Assembly (NCBI GenBank): GCA_903839985.1
Contig: CAIMEJ010000037.1
Location: 1 to 38,078, forward strand
Origin: an uncultured bacterium
GTDB taxonomy: Bacteria > Chlamydiota > Chlamydiia > Chlamydiales > VFKH01
DNA length: 38,078 nt
Direction: 5' to 3'
The position numbers were made by a program, and so were the translations under genes. The notes beneath the pieces were generated by a model that ran no database searches, was not told where the DNA came from, and saw only the letters and a program-made list of their open reading frames with translations. This document shows, piece by piece, positions 25,524 to 36,255 of the stretch. Within the stretch, counting starts at the first letter, position 1. Every line of letters starts with the position of its first letter.

Positions 25524-25862
25524 ATGGTTTTTATGATTGAGAGAACAAGAAAGAATTATGATGGGCAAGAGCCTACAGGAAAGGTTCTTTCACGTATTTT
25601 GCCCACAGCTTTACAGGAGATTTCCGCCCAGGCGGATAAGAGACCAGAACTTGTTCTAGCAGCCTGGCCCGAGCTGATAGGTCCTAAGTTTTCCAGCATG
25701 GCCACAGTAATAGAATTCTTTGAGGGACAGTTGTTTGTGAAAGTAACCAATTCAAGCCTCTACGCTCTTTTACAACAACATGAAAAGCCTCGCCTTTTAA
25801 ACGCTCTTAGAAAGAAATTTCCTAAAACAGAGATTCGCAACATTGTATTTCGGATGGGTTAG
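25524..25862 (+). CDS. DUF721-family protein (DciA-like)
   Basis: A 112-residue protein of the DUF721 family. Recognisable features are the helical start after the GKVLSRILP motif, the LAAWPELIGPKFS core and the FEGQLFVKVTNSSLYALLQQH strand-helix. DUF721 proteins near gyrB or dnaA include DciA, which loads the replicative helicase in many bacteria lacking DnaC; that role here is inference. It ends 3 bases before gyrB, so the two are cotranscribed. The start is uncertain: TTG 25497, ATG 25524 and ATG 25533 are in frame. I prefer 25524 because the TTG would place a GC-rich palindrome in the coding sequence. Confidence 0.82.
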   Translation: MVFMIERTRKNYDGQEPTGKVLSRILPTALQEISAQADKRPELVLAAWPELIGPKFSSMATVIEFFEGQLFVKVTNSSLYALLQQHEKPRLLNALRKKFPKTEIRNIVFRMG

Positions 25863-28292
<2,430 letters not shown>

Positions 28293-28302
28293 GAAGAACG
28301 TT

Positions 28303-30768
28303 ATGACAGATATGATTGTCCCCCGTAATATCGAAGAAGAGATGAAAGAGAGCTATTTACGCTACTCCCTCTCCGTAATTATCGCGCGCGCTCTTCCGGA
28401 TGCGCGAGATGGTCTTAAACCCTCACAGCGACGCATTCTTTTTGCCATGCGCGCTTTGAACTTATCACCGGGTGCTAAGCACAGAAAATGTGCTAAGATA
28501 TGCGGTGATACAAGTGGTGACTTCCATCCTCACGGCGAGACCGTTATCTACCCAACACTCGTGCGTATGGCTCAGCATTGGAGCATGCGGTATAGACTCG
28601 TTGATGGGCAGGGAAACTTTGGCTCCATTGATGGAGACCCACCAGCTGCAATGCGTTATACAGAAGCCCGGCTGACGAGCTCTTCCATGCAGTTGATGGA
28701 AGATTTGGACAAGGATACTGTTGATTTTGTCCCCAACTATGATGAAACTCGGGAAGAGCCCGTTGTTTTTCCAGCCAAATTCCCTAATCTTCTTTGCAAC
28801 GGTTCTTCTGGTATTGCAGTCGGTATGGCGACCAATATCCCGCCTCATAATTTGAAAGAACTCGTGGAAGCAACACTTCTTGTATTGAAAGACAAAGAGA
28901 CAACGATCGAAGAGATCATGAAAGTTATGCCAGCCCCTGACTTTCCAACGGGAGCCCTTATATGTGGACTCAAAGGGGTTAAAGAAGCCTTTCATACAGG
29001 ACGAGGCCGCGTTGTTATGCGCGCTGTGATTCACGTCGAAGATGAAGAAGAATCTAAGCCACGTATTATCGTTACCGAGCTACCCTACGGCGTTAATAAA
29101 GCGCGTCTTGTAGAAACAGTTGCGGATCTGGTGAATAACAAGCAAATTACAGGCCTCTCGGATGTGCGTGATGAATCCGATAAAGATGGTATTCGTATTG
29201 TTTTTGAGTTGAAGAAAGGCGAGATGCCGGAAGTCGTTATCAATCAGCTTTATAAGTTTACGGACTGCCAGACAGCTTTTGGTTGTAACATGCTAGCCCT
29301 CGATAAGGGTCTGCCGCGCATTATGAATGTGAAGCAGATGATTGTAGCCTGGATTAATCACCGTGTAGAGATAGTACGCAGAAGAACAAGGTTTGAGCTT
29401 GCAAAAGCAGAAGCCCGTGCACATATCCTAGAAGGGTATTTGAAAGCCGTCAATCATCTAGATGATGTTGTCCGTATTATCCGTGAGAGCAAAAGTAAAG
29501 AAGAGGCTAAAATAGCTCTGATTAGCCGTTTTGCCTTTAGTGATCGGCAGTCTACAGCGGTTCTTGATCTAAGGCTTTATCAACTTACTGGCCTTGAGCA
29601 AGATAAGATCCAAGAAGAATACAAAGAGCTTCTAGAAAGAATTGCTTATTATCAATCAGTACTCGGGAATGAAGACCTTGTTAAAGAAATCATTCGCGCT
29701 GAATTAGAAGAGATTCTTAAAAATAATAAACACCTTGAAAGACGCTCTCGCATTGTACCAGCAGAGGGTGAGCTGGATATGGAAGATCTTATTGCCGATG
29801 AGCCTGTTATTATCACCATATCTCAAGATGATTATATCAAGCGTATGTCTGTAAACGTCTTCAGAGAGCAGCATAGAGGTGGCTCTGGTGTTATTGCTTT
29901 TGATAGTAAGAGAGAAAATGATGAGCTTAAAGATCTCTATTCTGCAACGACACATAATACCTTATTGATTGTAACGAATCTAGGACGGTGTCATTGGCTT
30001 AAAGTATGGCAGCTGCCAGATACAGGACGTAGATCTAAAGGTAAACCTCTTGTAGGGCTTCTGGGAGGCTTGCAAGAAGGGGAGAAAATCGCCACTATTT
30101 TGAATGTGAAGAGCTTCGATCATGAAGGCTATATTTTTATGACAACACGCAAAGGTATTGTCAAAAAGACCGAGCTTACAGCGTATAGCAACCAACGTCG
30201 TAAAGGCGTTAATGGTATTGTTATCGATGAGGGTGATGAGGTCATTGCAGCGCGTCTTGTAACACCTGGGGAGCAGATCATGCTCTTTACGAAGCAGGGG
30301 ATGGCTGTGCGCTTTGATGAGACAGATGTGCGTTCTATGGGACGTGTTTCTAGAGGCGTTATGGGTATTAGACTCCGAGATGAACAAGATGCTGTTGTGG
30401 CAACAGAAGTGGTTAACACGGGCGATACTGTTCTTGTTGTTTGTGAAAATGGTTTTGGTAAACGTTCTCTAATTGATGATTACCGCCATACTAAACGAGG
30501 TTCCATGGGCGTTAAGTCTATTATCTTAAGTGAGCGTAATGGGCAGGTCTTAAGTGCTCTTACCGTTACGGATCAAGATAGTATTATCATGGTCTCTAAA
30601 CATGGGCAAACTGTTCGTATACCCTCCTCTGAATTGCGCGTTCTCGGACGCAGCACACAGGGTGTGCGCTTAGCACGTATAGGGGATGATGATACACTCC
30701 TAGCTGTGCAAAAAGTGCCATCTGCTACAGAAGTAGTGGTAGATGAGGAACCGGTTCATGCAGAATAA
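28303..30768 (+). CDS. gyrA: DNA gyrase subunit A
   Basis: The DNA-cleaving subunit of gyrase; 821 residues. The catalytic tyrosine is Y119 in [10 protein letters not shown]; the winged-helix region has KPSQRRIL. The quinolone-resistance region reads [10 protein letters not shown] (75-84), so the positions equivalent to E. coli S83 and D87 are T80 and P84. The C-terminal beta-pinwheel is present, and a GyrA-box-like QHRGGSG precedes it, somewhat degenerate from QRRGGKG. That degeneracy leaves wrapping activity uncertain but the order gyrB-gyrA supports gyrase. tmk overlaps its last 11 bases. Confidence 0.95.
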   Translation: MTDMIVPRNIEEEMKESYLRYSLSVIIARALPDARDGLKPSQRRILFAMRALNLSPGAKHRKCAKICGDTSGDFHPHGETVIYPTLVRMAQHWSMRYRLVDGQGNFGSIDGDPPAAMRYTEARLTSSSMQLMEDLDKDTVDFVPNYDETREEPVVFPAKFPNLLCNGSSGIAVGMATNIPPHNLKELVEATLLVLKDKETTIEEIMKVMPAPDFPTGALICGLKGVKEAFHTGRGRVVMRAVIHVEDEEESKPRIIVTELPYGVNKARLVETVADLVNNKQITGLSDVRDESDKDGIRIVFELKKGEMPEVVINQLYKFTDCQTAFGCNMLALDKGLPRIMNVKQMIVAWINHRVEIVRRRTRFELAKAEARAHILEGYLKAVNHLDDVVRIIRESKSKEEAKIALISRFAFSDRQSTAVLDLRLYQLTGLEQDKIQEEYKELLERIAYYQSVLGNEDLVKEIIRAELEEILKNNKHLERRSRIVPAEGELDMEDLIADEPVIITISQDDYIKRMSVNVFREQHRGGSGVIAFDSKRENDELKDLYSATTHNTLLIVTNLGRCHWLKVWQLPDTGRRSKGKPLVGLLGGLQEGEKIATILNVKSFDHEGYIFMTTRKGIVKKTELTAYSNQRRKGVNGIVIDEGDEVIAARLVTPGEQIMLFTKQGMAVRFDETDVRSMGRVSRGVMGIRLRDEQDAVVATEVVNTGDTVLVVCENGFGKRSLIDDYRHTKRGSMGVKSIILSERNGQVLSALTVTDQDSIIMVSKHGQTVRIPSSELRVLGRSTQGVRLARIGDDDTLLAVQKVPSATEVVVDEEPVHAE

Positions 30769-31372
30769 AGGGTTTTTTATAACCCTCGAAGGGGGAGAGG
30801 GCGCGGGTAAAAGCACTCTTTTAGAAGGCCTTACCAGAGAGCTGCTTTCTAAAGGTTTTCCGGTTGTTAAAACACGTGAGCCGGGTGGGTCACCTATTGC
30901 AGAAAAGATTCGCCAAATTCTTTTGCATGGTGTGGGGATGGCTCCCAAAGCCGAGCTGCTTCTTTTTTTGGCAGCACGCGCTCAGCATCTTCAAGAAAAA
31001 GTGGTGCCTGCTTTAGAAGCCGGCTCTATTGTTATCTGTGACCGCTTTTCTGACTCTACGATCGCCTATCAATCTTTTGCGAGGGGACTTCCTTTGGAAG
31101 AGGTCGAAACGCTGGATGCAATAGCACGCAGTCATTTAAAACCACAGCTTACTCTACTTTTAGATATCGATCCGGAAGAGGCTTTTAAGAGAATTTCTTC
31201 TAAAGGACGGGATCGTTTAGAGAAAGAGAGTGTAGCCTTTCATAAGAAAGTGCGGGAAGGATTTCTCTTCTTAGCTAAACGTGATGAAGAACGTGTAATA
31301 CTCTTAGATGCTAGAAGACCGACCCAAGAGGTTCTCGATAAAGCACTTCAGGCTGTATTAGAGGTAATATGA
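30758..31372 (+). CDS. tmk: Thymidylate kinase
   Basis: Phosphorylates dTMP to dTDP. About 204 residues. The P-loop is EGGEGAGKST, the DRF/Y motif is CDRFSDSTIAYQ and the TREPGG motif gives substrate binding. A lid region with SSKGRDRLE follows. I chose the ATG at 30758 because GAGGAA lies 7 bases upstream; another in-frame ATG at 30743 adds five residues but would place this site inside the gene. It overlaps gyrA by 11 bases and holB by 4 bases, and the gyrA-tmk-holB order is that of C. trachomatis as I remember it. Confidence 0.95.
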   Translation: MQNKGFFITLEGGEGAGKSTLLEGLTRELLSKGFPVVKTREPGGSPIAEKIRQILLHGVGMAPKAELLLFLAARAQHLQEKVVPALEAGSIVICDRFSDSTIAYQSFARGLPLEEVETLDAIARSHLKPQLTLLLDIDPEEAFKRISSKGRDRLEKESVAFHKKVREGFLFLAKRDEERVILLDARRPTQEVLDKALQAVLEVI

Positions 31373-32133
31373 TTCCAGCAGCTCTTATATGCGCCTCTTC
31401 TTCTGAAGCAAGGGCTTATGCAGAGACCGTATGGGGACATACTACACAAAACCACCCTGATTTTATGGTAGTCAAGCCGGAAGGAAAGACGGCTCAGCAT
31501 AGCATGGACACCCTACGTGAAATCCGTGCTTTAAGCCAAATACCCCCCTATCAGCAAGCAAAGCGCTTTATTTTAATCGAGGATGCAGACCGCCTTGGCA
31601 TTGTTGGCAGTAATGCCCTTCTTAAAGTTCTCGAAGAGCCTTTTGATCACACAAGCTTTCTTCTTGTGACAACACATGCCCTTCTTCCAACCCTTGCTTC
31701 TCGCTGCCAAAGGATGTCTCCAAAAGTAGAGGGTCCTCATAACCCAGAACTGGAAAAATATGTAGAGCGCCTCATGAGTGTACGTGGCTCTTTTATAGAA
31801 TTAACACAAGAAATCAGCCTTGTTGAAGCCTTCTTAGATAGCCGTAAAAGCAGCGCTAAATTAAGTGCCAAAGAAAAAGAGCTCTACACTAGCGGGGTGC
31901 AAGAGAAAATACTTAAGGAATTAGAGGGCGTAGGCTCTTTAGATCAAAGAAAGCTTCGTGAAGAGCTCTCCTATTATCTTCTCAAAGCTTTTCGCTCTAC
32001 CTCTTTGCCTCTTGATTTTATCGAAGAAAGGCTCCAAGAATTTTTAGTCAGAACAGAGCGCTTCATGTCACTCTCTGGTGCCCTGGAATCCTTTTTTCTC
32101 GAAATAGGCCATCTGCCACACTATAGTTTCTGA
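31369..32133 (+). CDS. holB: DNA polymerase III delta-prime subunit
   Basis: A clamp-loader subunit that with delta and DnaX opens the beta clamp. The 254 residues contain the AAA+-like pattern IPPYQQAKRFILIEDADRLGIVGSNALLKVLEEP and the sensor region SRCQ. No Walker A lysine is visible: the N-terminus starts directly at ALICASSSEA, where other proteins have the P-loop, and no zinc-binding cysteines are present. Delta-prime is naturally an inactive ATPase, so this is compatible. The family identity rests on the EDADRL..NALLK.LEEP motif and on the position after tmk. It is the last gene of the plus-strand run, convergent with nadK. Confidence 0.9.
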   Translation: MIPAALICASSSEARAYAETVWGHTTQNHPDFMVVKPEGKTAQHSMDTLREIRALSQIPPYQQAKRFILIEDADRLGIVGSNALLKVLEEPFDHTSFLLVTTHALLPTLASRCQRMSPKVEGPHNPELEKYVERLMSVRGSFIELTQEISLVEAFLDSRKSSAKLSAKEKELYTSGVQEKILKELEGVGSLDQRKLREELSYYLLKAFRSTSLPLDFIEERLQEFLVRTERFMSLSGALESFFLEIGHLPHYSF

Positions 32134-32157
32134 AAATATTTCTAGAACAGGTGCTTT

Positions 32158-32976
32158 TTAACACCCTTCTTTATGAAGGCGGGAGGTCCCTGTCCAGCCG
32201 AGCTTGCTGCGCAAGGTGGAGAAAAAGTCGGAGTTTTCTAGGCTGACAAGGCCGAAAGTGCTAGGAGCTAGGTTGACGGTGAGGAGTTCATGAGGAGGTA
32301 GCGTTATTGTTTCAATACCATCAAAGGTCACCTCAAGAGGTTCATAATTATTGAGGTATTCAAGAGTGATTTCTTCTGCGCTCGATAAGACAATAGGGCG
32401 GTTGGAGATGGTATGGGCCGCAATTGGTGTAAGAGCAAAAGCACTCATATCAGGTGTTAAAATAGGGCCGCCGGCCGCAAGGGAGTAGGCTGTAGATCCT
32501 GTAGGTGTTGCAATAATAAGACCATCCCCAGCGAAAGTATTGATATAGCGGCCACCTACATTAACGGCAATATCAATGAGATGTCTATTAGTGCCTCTAT
32601 GTACAACCACATCATTGGCTGCATAAAATTTTTGGCCGTCAGGGCCTTTTGCTTGGAGCATGATCCGGCGATTGACAATATAAGAGCCTTGTAAAACAGC
32701 CGTGAGCGATTTTTCTAAGGTTTCTAGAGAAATTTCTGCTAAGAATCCAAGGCCACCTAAATTAATACCTAGAATAGGAGCATCTAAATATTTAGCCCTA
32801 TGGATAAGCTGTAAAATAGTACCGTCACCACCAATTGTGCAGTAAAAATCAACTTTATCTGTGTAGCTTTCAAAATCAACTGTTTGCACATTCATTTTAT
32901 GGAGAATGGCGCAGACTTGCTCGGCGATGATCGGAGCTGCTGATTTGACCCTATTTACAAAAAGGGAGACAATCAC
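32158..32976 (-). CDS. nadK: NAD kinase
   Basis: Makes NADP from NAD and ATP (or polyphosphate). The 272 residues have the diagnostic GGDGT at 49-53, the NLGGLGFLAE segment (72-81) and the glycine-rich DGLIIATPTGSTAYSLAAGGP, which together are unique to NAD kinases. Length is normal. It overlaps the end of xseB by 4 bases and is the last gene of the xseA-xseB-nadK unit, meeting holB head-on 24 bases away. Together with sthA it would help set the NADPH pool. Confidence 0.96.
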   Translation of the reverse strand: MIVSLFVNRVKSAAPIIAEQVCAILHKMNVQTVDFESYTDKVDFYCTIGGDGTILQLIHRAKYLDAPILGINLGGLGFLAEISLETLEKSLTAVLQGSYIVNRRIMLQAKGPDGQKFYAANDVVVHRGTNRHLIDIAVNVGGRYINTFAGDGLIIATPTGSTAYSLAAGGPILTPDMSAFALTPIAAHTISNRPIVLSSAEEITLEYLNNYEPLEVTFDGIETITLPPHELLTVNLAPSTFGLVSLENSDFFSTLRSKLGWTGTSRLHKEGC

Positions 32977-33221
32977 ACAAAATCCTGTGTCATAGGATCA
33001 CCTTTGTCATCCAAAACAAGCTCGTTGCTGCGGTTTTTAATAAGGGTTTCAATTCTCGATTCCGCCCCTGAAAGGGCTTTGTTGCAGAAAGAGATCAGCT
33101 TGTCAGCCTCTTCATAAAGAGCTAGTGATTGCTCCAAAGAAGCTTGAGGTTTAGCCATCTCTTCTAGAATCTTTTCAAGCCGGTTAGCGGCTATTTCATA
33201 GGTCAAATCATCTTTTTTCAT
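32973..33221 (-). CDS. xseB: Exodeoxyribonuclease VII small subunit
   Basis: The small subunit of exonuclease VII, which degrades single-stranded DNA from both ends with XseA. The 82 residues form the expected helical hairpin, with the pattern RLEKILEEM...LEQSLALYEEADKLI. I start at the ATG at 33221, preceded by GAGGGA at 10 bases; a TTG 18 bases upstream is in frame but has no better site. It follows xseA and overlaps nadK by 4 bases. Confidence 0.93.
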   Translation of the reverse strand: MKKDDLTYEIAANRLEKILEEMAKPQASLEQSLALYEEADKLISFCNKALSGAESRIETLIKNRSNELVLDDKGDPMTQDFV

Positions 33222-33301
33222 ATAAAGAAAATCCCTCAAAAAGCCTTATTTGTCAACCTTTCCTTAGACCTTTAAAAGACTTGAGAGCTCTTGTGACAGA
33301 T

Positions 33302-34606
33302 TTATAGGACCCTCAGATGGAGAGTGCCATCGGCAAGCTCCGCCCTCATAGCCTCACCAGATACATGCTTTTTGGAGGAGAGGACCAGTTGATTCTCTGC
33401 GAAAAGAAGGCAATAGCCCCTCTTCAAGATATTTTTAGGATTCATGGCAATAAAGGAGCTCTTATATTTTTCTAGAAGCTGGCGTCTTTGAGAGAGCTGA
33501 AGGCGCATTTTTTGATCGAGGGTGAGGCTCACCTTCAGAAGTTCTTTCTGTTTCTGTTGAAGGCGCGTTTGAGGGCGTAATTGTTCAAGGAGAGCCGTTT
33601 TTTTCGAAAGCTGGAGTTTAGATAAGTAGAGCTTTGTGGTCATATTTTTAGTGAGCTCAAAAGCTGTTTCATCGAGTCTTTGAAAGTGTCTGGCTAGAAG
33701 AGCTTCTGGGCTTTGAATAAAGGGGTGTTTTAGCGTATGGGAAAGAGATCTTTTAAGAAGGCGAAGAAGTTGAATAACATGGGAGTCTAGCTGGCTGCTG
33801 ATATTATGGAGTACTTGTAAGAGGCGAGAGCGTTCTTTAGTGATAATTTCAGCAGCAGCTGAGGGTGTCGGGGCCCGAAGGTCTGCTACAAGGTCACTGA
33901 GTGTAAAATCAGTTTCATGGCCGACTGCCGAAATAATCGGAATACGACTACGGTAAATGGCCTCAATGACAGGGGCCTCATTAAAAGCCCATAAGTCTTC
34001 GATAGAGCCTCCGCCGCGTCCTATAATCATCACATCACAAAGAGAGTAAGCATTCATCTGGTCGATCGCAGCAGCAATTTCTAAAGCCGCACCCTCTCCC
34101 TGTACTTTAACGGGATTAAGAATAAGGGAAAAACTACCGGCACGTCTTTTAAGAACTTGAATAATGTCATGAATGACAGCGCCTGTTTGACTGGTGATAA
34201 CGCCCATTCTTTTAGGAAAAGGGGGGAGAGGCTTCTTGTGGGCCTGGTCAAAATAACCTTTGGAAGCATAAAATTTTTTGAGTTCTTCGAGTTTAGCGAG
34301 GAGGGCACCAAGGCCCTGGGGCTTCATTTCAAAGACGATAATCTGGTATTGCCCCCGCTGCTCATAAACACTTACCTGACCCTTCACAATAACGGAATCG
34401 CCTTCCTTCGGCATCACTTTGAGTCCGGCGGCTTTTGAGCGAAACATAACGGCTTGGATTTGAGCTGTATTATCTTTAAGAACAAAATAGCAGTGACCAC
34501 TCGTATGGGCCTTAAAGTTACTAATTTCACCTTGAAGGGTCACATCGCTAAAAGATTCTTCAAGTAAATTTTTTAGAGAGGCCGTTAACTCACTGACAGT
34601 TTGCAT
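33302..34606 (-). CDS. xseA: Exodeoxyribonuclease VII large subunit
   Basis: The catalytic subunit of exonuclease VII. The 434 residues begin with an OB-fold nucleic-acid binding domain (about 1-100; LQGEISNFKAHTSGHCYF). The catalytic core follows, with TSQTGAVIHDI, GRGGGSIEDLWAFNE and SAVGHETDFTLSDLVADLRAPTPSAAAE, all hallmark XseA motifs. A coiled-coil region then leads to a C-terminal RGY motif. The ATG at 34606 has AGAGGA 12 bases before it. It diverges from tpiA across only 30 bases, whose TATAGTATA core could serve as -10 in both directions. Confidence 0.96.
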   Translation of the reverse strand: MQTVSELTASLKNLLEESFSDVTLQGEISNFKAHTSGHCYFVLKDNTAQIQAVMFRSKAAGLKVMPKEGDSVIVKGQVSVYEQRGQYQIIVFEMKPQGLGALLAKLEELKKFYASKGYFDQAHKKPLPPFPKRMGVITSQTGAVIHDIIQVLKRRAGSFSLILNPVKVQGEGAALEIAAAIDQMNAYSLCDVMIIGRGGGSIEDLWAFNEAPVIEAIYRSRIPIISAVGHETDFTLSDLVADLRAPTPSAAAEIITKERSRLLQVLHNISSQLDSHVIQLLRLLKRSLSHTLKHPFIQSPEALLARHFQRLDETAFELTKNMTTKLYLSKLQLSKKTALLEQLRPQTRLQQKQKELLKVSLTLDQKMRLQLSQRRQLLEKYKSSFIAMNPKNILKRGYCLLFAENQLVLSSKKHVSGEAMRAELADGTLHLRVL

Positions 34607-34636
34607 GAAATAAGATTTCCTCTATAGTATAGGGTT

Positions 34637-35362
34637 ATGAAGCGTATCATCGGCAATTGGAAAATGCATAAAACCGTACAAGAGACGGTTCATTTCTTGG
34701 AACATGTTCTTCAACGGCTCTCTCCTGAGGAAGTCTACTTGGCAGTGCCTTTTACGGCAATTAAAGAGGCGGCAGCTTTCGGCATTCATGTGGGTGCACA
34801 AAACGTAAGCCACGAGCCAGAAGGTCCCTTTACAGGGGAGATCTCAGGGCGTATGCTTAAAGATGTAGGTGCTGATTTTGTCCTCATCGGCCATTCAGAA
34901 AGGCGCCATATTTTCCAGGAAACAGACGACATGGTGCACTCCAAGCTGCTTAGAGCCCATCAAGTTGGCTTAAAACCTATTTTATGTGTAGGAGAAAGAG
35001 AGGGCGAAGATCGGGAAGCTGTTCTAAAAAGACAGCTAGAACACGCTTTAAAAAATTGCGATGAAGAGCTTGCCCTAAGGCTAACTATTGCCTACGAACC
35101 CGTCTGGGCTATTGGAACAGGTAAAACAGCTACTCCCGAAGAGGCCGCGAGGGCCCATGCTTTTTGTAGAAATATGATTGGATCTCTTTTTAATAAAGAG
35201 ATAGCCGCCCAAATACCTCTTCTTTATGGGGGTTCTGTGAAAAGTGATAATATCGTAGCCCTTTTGCATCAGACTGAAATTCAAGGAGCTCTAGTGGGAG
35301 GAGCCTCTTTAGATCCTAAAGAATTTGTGAAGCTTGTCGAATTATCTAAGAGCGTGGTATAG
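34637..35362 (+). CDS. tpiA: Triosephosphate isomerase
   Basis: Interconverts dihydroxyacetone phosphate and glyceraldehyde 3-phosphate in glycolysis. A 241-residue TIM barrel: K9 in GNWKM, catalytic H86 in IGHSERR, catalytic E154 in AYEPVWAIGTG and the phosphate-binding LYGGSVKS and LVGGASL motifs are present. The length is slightly below the usual 250. The 30-base intergenic space from xseA leaves no room for a leader. A TTGCAT-16-TATAGT pair ends 8 bases before the ATG, so a near-leaderless mRNA is possible. It is followed after 8 bases by secG. Confidence 0.97.
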   Translation: MKRIIGNWKMHKTVQETVHFLEHVLQRLSPEEVYLAVPFTAIKEAAAFGIHVGAQNVSHEPEGPFTGEISGRMLKDVGADFVLIGHSERRHIFQETDDMVHSKLLRAHQVGLKPILCVGEREGEDREAVLKRQLEHALKNCDEELALRLTIAYEPVWAIGTGKTATPEEAARAHAFCRNMIGSLFNKEIAAQIPLLYGGSVKSDNIVALLHQTEIQGALVGGASLDPKEFVKLVELSKSVV

Positions 35363-35370
35363 TATCTGAC

Positions 35371-35658
35371 ATGGGTTTTTTCTTTTATTTTCTTCTTACT
35401 CTTTTTTTGATTGGATGTGCTCTTCTTTGCACATTTATTCTGATTCAAGAGAGCAAAACAATGGGTCTAGGCGCCTCTTTTGGTGGAGATGCTGGAAGTT
35501 CGCTTTTTGGAACATCGACTGCTGATATTGTTAAAAAAATCACCGCTTGGTTATCGGCCTTCTTCCTCATAGGAGCTGTTATACTTTCTCTCTGGACGGC
35601 ACACTCTTTCCGCATAGAGATGGGCACTTCTTCGCAAGACGAAGCTATTACTGAGTAG
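35371..35658 (+). CDS. secG: Preprotein translocase subunit SecG
   Basis: A small inner-membrane subunit of the Sec translocon. The 95 residues have two membrane helices (about 4-25 and 57-76) joined by a loop holding the family pattern LIQESKTMGLGASFGGDAGSSLFG. Only the SecG family shows this combination. It sits between tpiA (8 bases upstream) and def (3 bases downstream) in one unit. The tail is acidic and polar. Confidence 0.93.
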   Translation: MGFFFYFLLTLFLIGCALLCTFILIQESKTMGLGASFGGDAGSSLFGTSTADIVKKITAWLSAFFLIGAVILSLWTAHSFRIEMGTSSQDEAITE

Positions 35659-35661
35659 TTC

Positions 35662-36183
35662 ATGCTATCACTGCGTTATTTCGGCGATCCTATTCTACGT
35701 AAACGTGCTAAAGCTATAGAAAAGGTGGATGAAGAGACGCGCCAGATTGTCGCAGAGATGGCTAAGGTCATGAAACAACAGCGTGGCATTGGTCTGGCAG
35801 CACCTCAAGTAGGTCTTTCCATCCGCCTCTTTATTTCACGTATTGATAAAGAGACAAATGAGGGTGAAATTATTCCAGGTGAGCTCCTTGTTTTCATTAA
35901 TCCACGACTATCTGAGCCAAGTATTCAAGAAGATGTGATGAAAGAGGGATGCCTCTCTATTCCGGGTATTCGTGAAGAAGTATGGCGTCCCGAAGAAATC
36001 ACCGTAGAAGCCCTCGATATTAATGGAGAGCCTTTCAAAAAGCGCTTTTCGGGCCTGCAAGCACGCTGTATTATGCATGAAAACGACCATCTTAATGGTG
36101 CTCTTTTTATCGATCGCATCACCATTCGGGCTCGTACGCGCATTGAGCAGCCGCTCAGAGCTATCAAAAAGAAATACAAATAA
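35662..36183 (+). CDS. def: Peptide deformylase
   Basis: Removes the formyl group from nascent proteins, the step before Map. The 173 residues include GIGLAAPQVG (42-51), EGCLSIPG with metal ligand C97, and H139-E140-N-D-H143 (HExxH) for metal and catalysis. All are intact. It starts 3 bases after the secG stop, and the tpiA-secG-def unit ends in hairpin-rich DNA. The window encodes both enzymes of N-terminal methionine maturation. Confidence 0.97.
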   Translation: MLSLRYFGDPILRKRAKAIEKVDEETRQIVAEMAKVMKQQRGIGLAAPQVGLSIRLFISRIDKETNEGEIIPGELLVFINPRLSEPSIQEDVMKEGCLSIPGIREEVWRPEEITVEALDINGEPFKKRFSGLQARCIMHENDHLNGALFIDRITIRARTRIEQPLRAIKKKYK

Positions 36184-36191
36184 GACTCTAA

Positions 36192-36255
36192 AAGAGCGCA
36201 CAAGCTTCTCGTATTAAACGCTCTTAGCAAGCAGCTCTTAAAAAAGCGCTTTTTT
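36192..36255. terminator. Hairpin region between convergent def and the USP-like gene
   Basis: AAGAGCG (36192-36198) pairs with CGCTCTT (36219-36225), and a perfect 16-base palindrome AAAAAAGCGCTTTTTT occupies 36240-36255 and touches the stop of the minus-strand gene. The T-run and A-run could end transcription in both directions, but the first hairpin has a 20-base loop and no T-run of its own. Confidence 0.45.

Noticed and set aside
28465-29034. 189-codon ORF on the minus strand inside gyrA
   Set aside because: It is a long antisense shadow of a strongly conserved gene; the residue composition (His, Cys, Trp rich) is unlike a natural protein.
32146-32164. GGTG...CACC hairpin between holB and nadK
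   Set aside because: A four-base stem is too weak to call.
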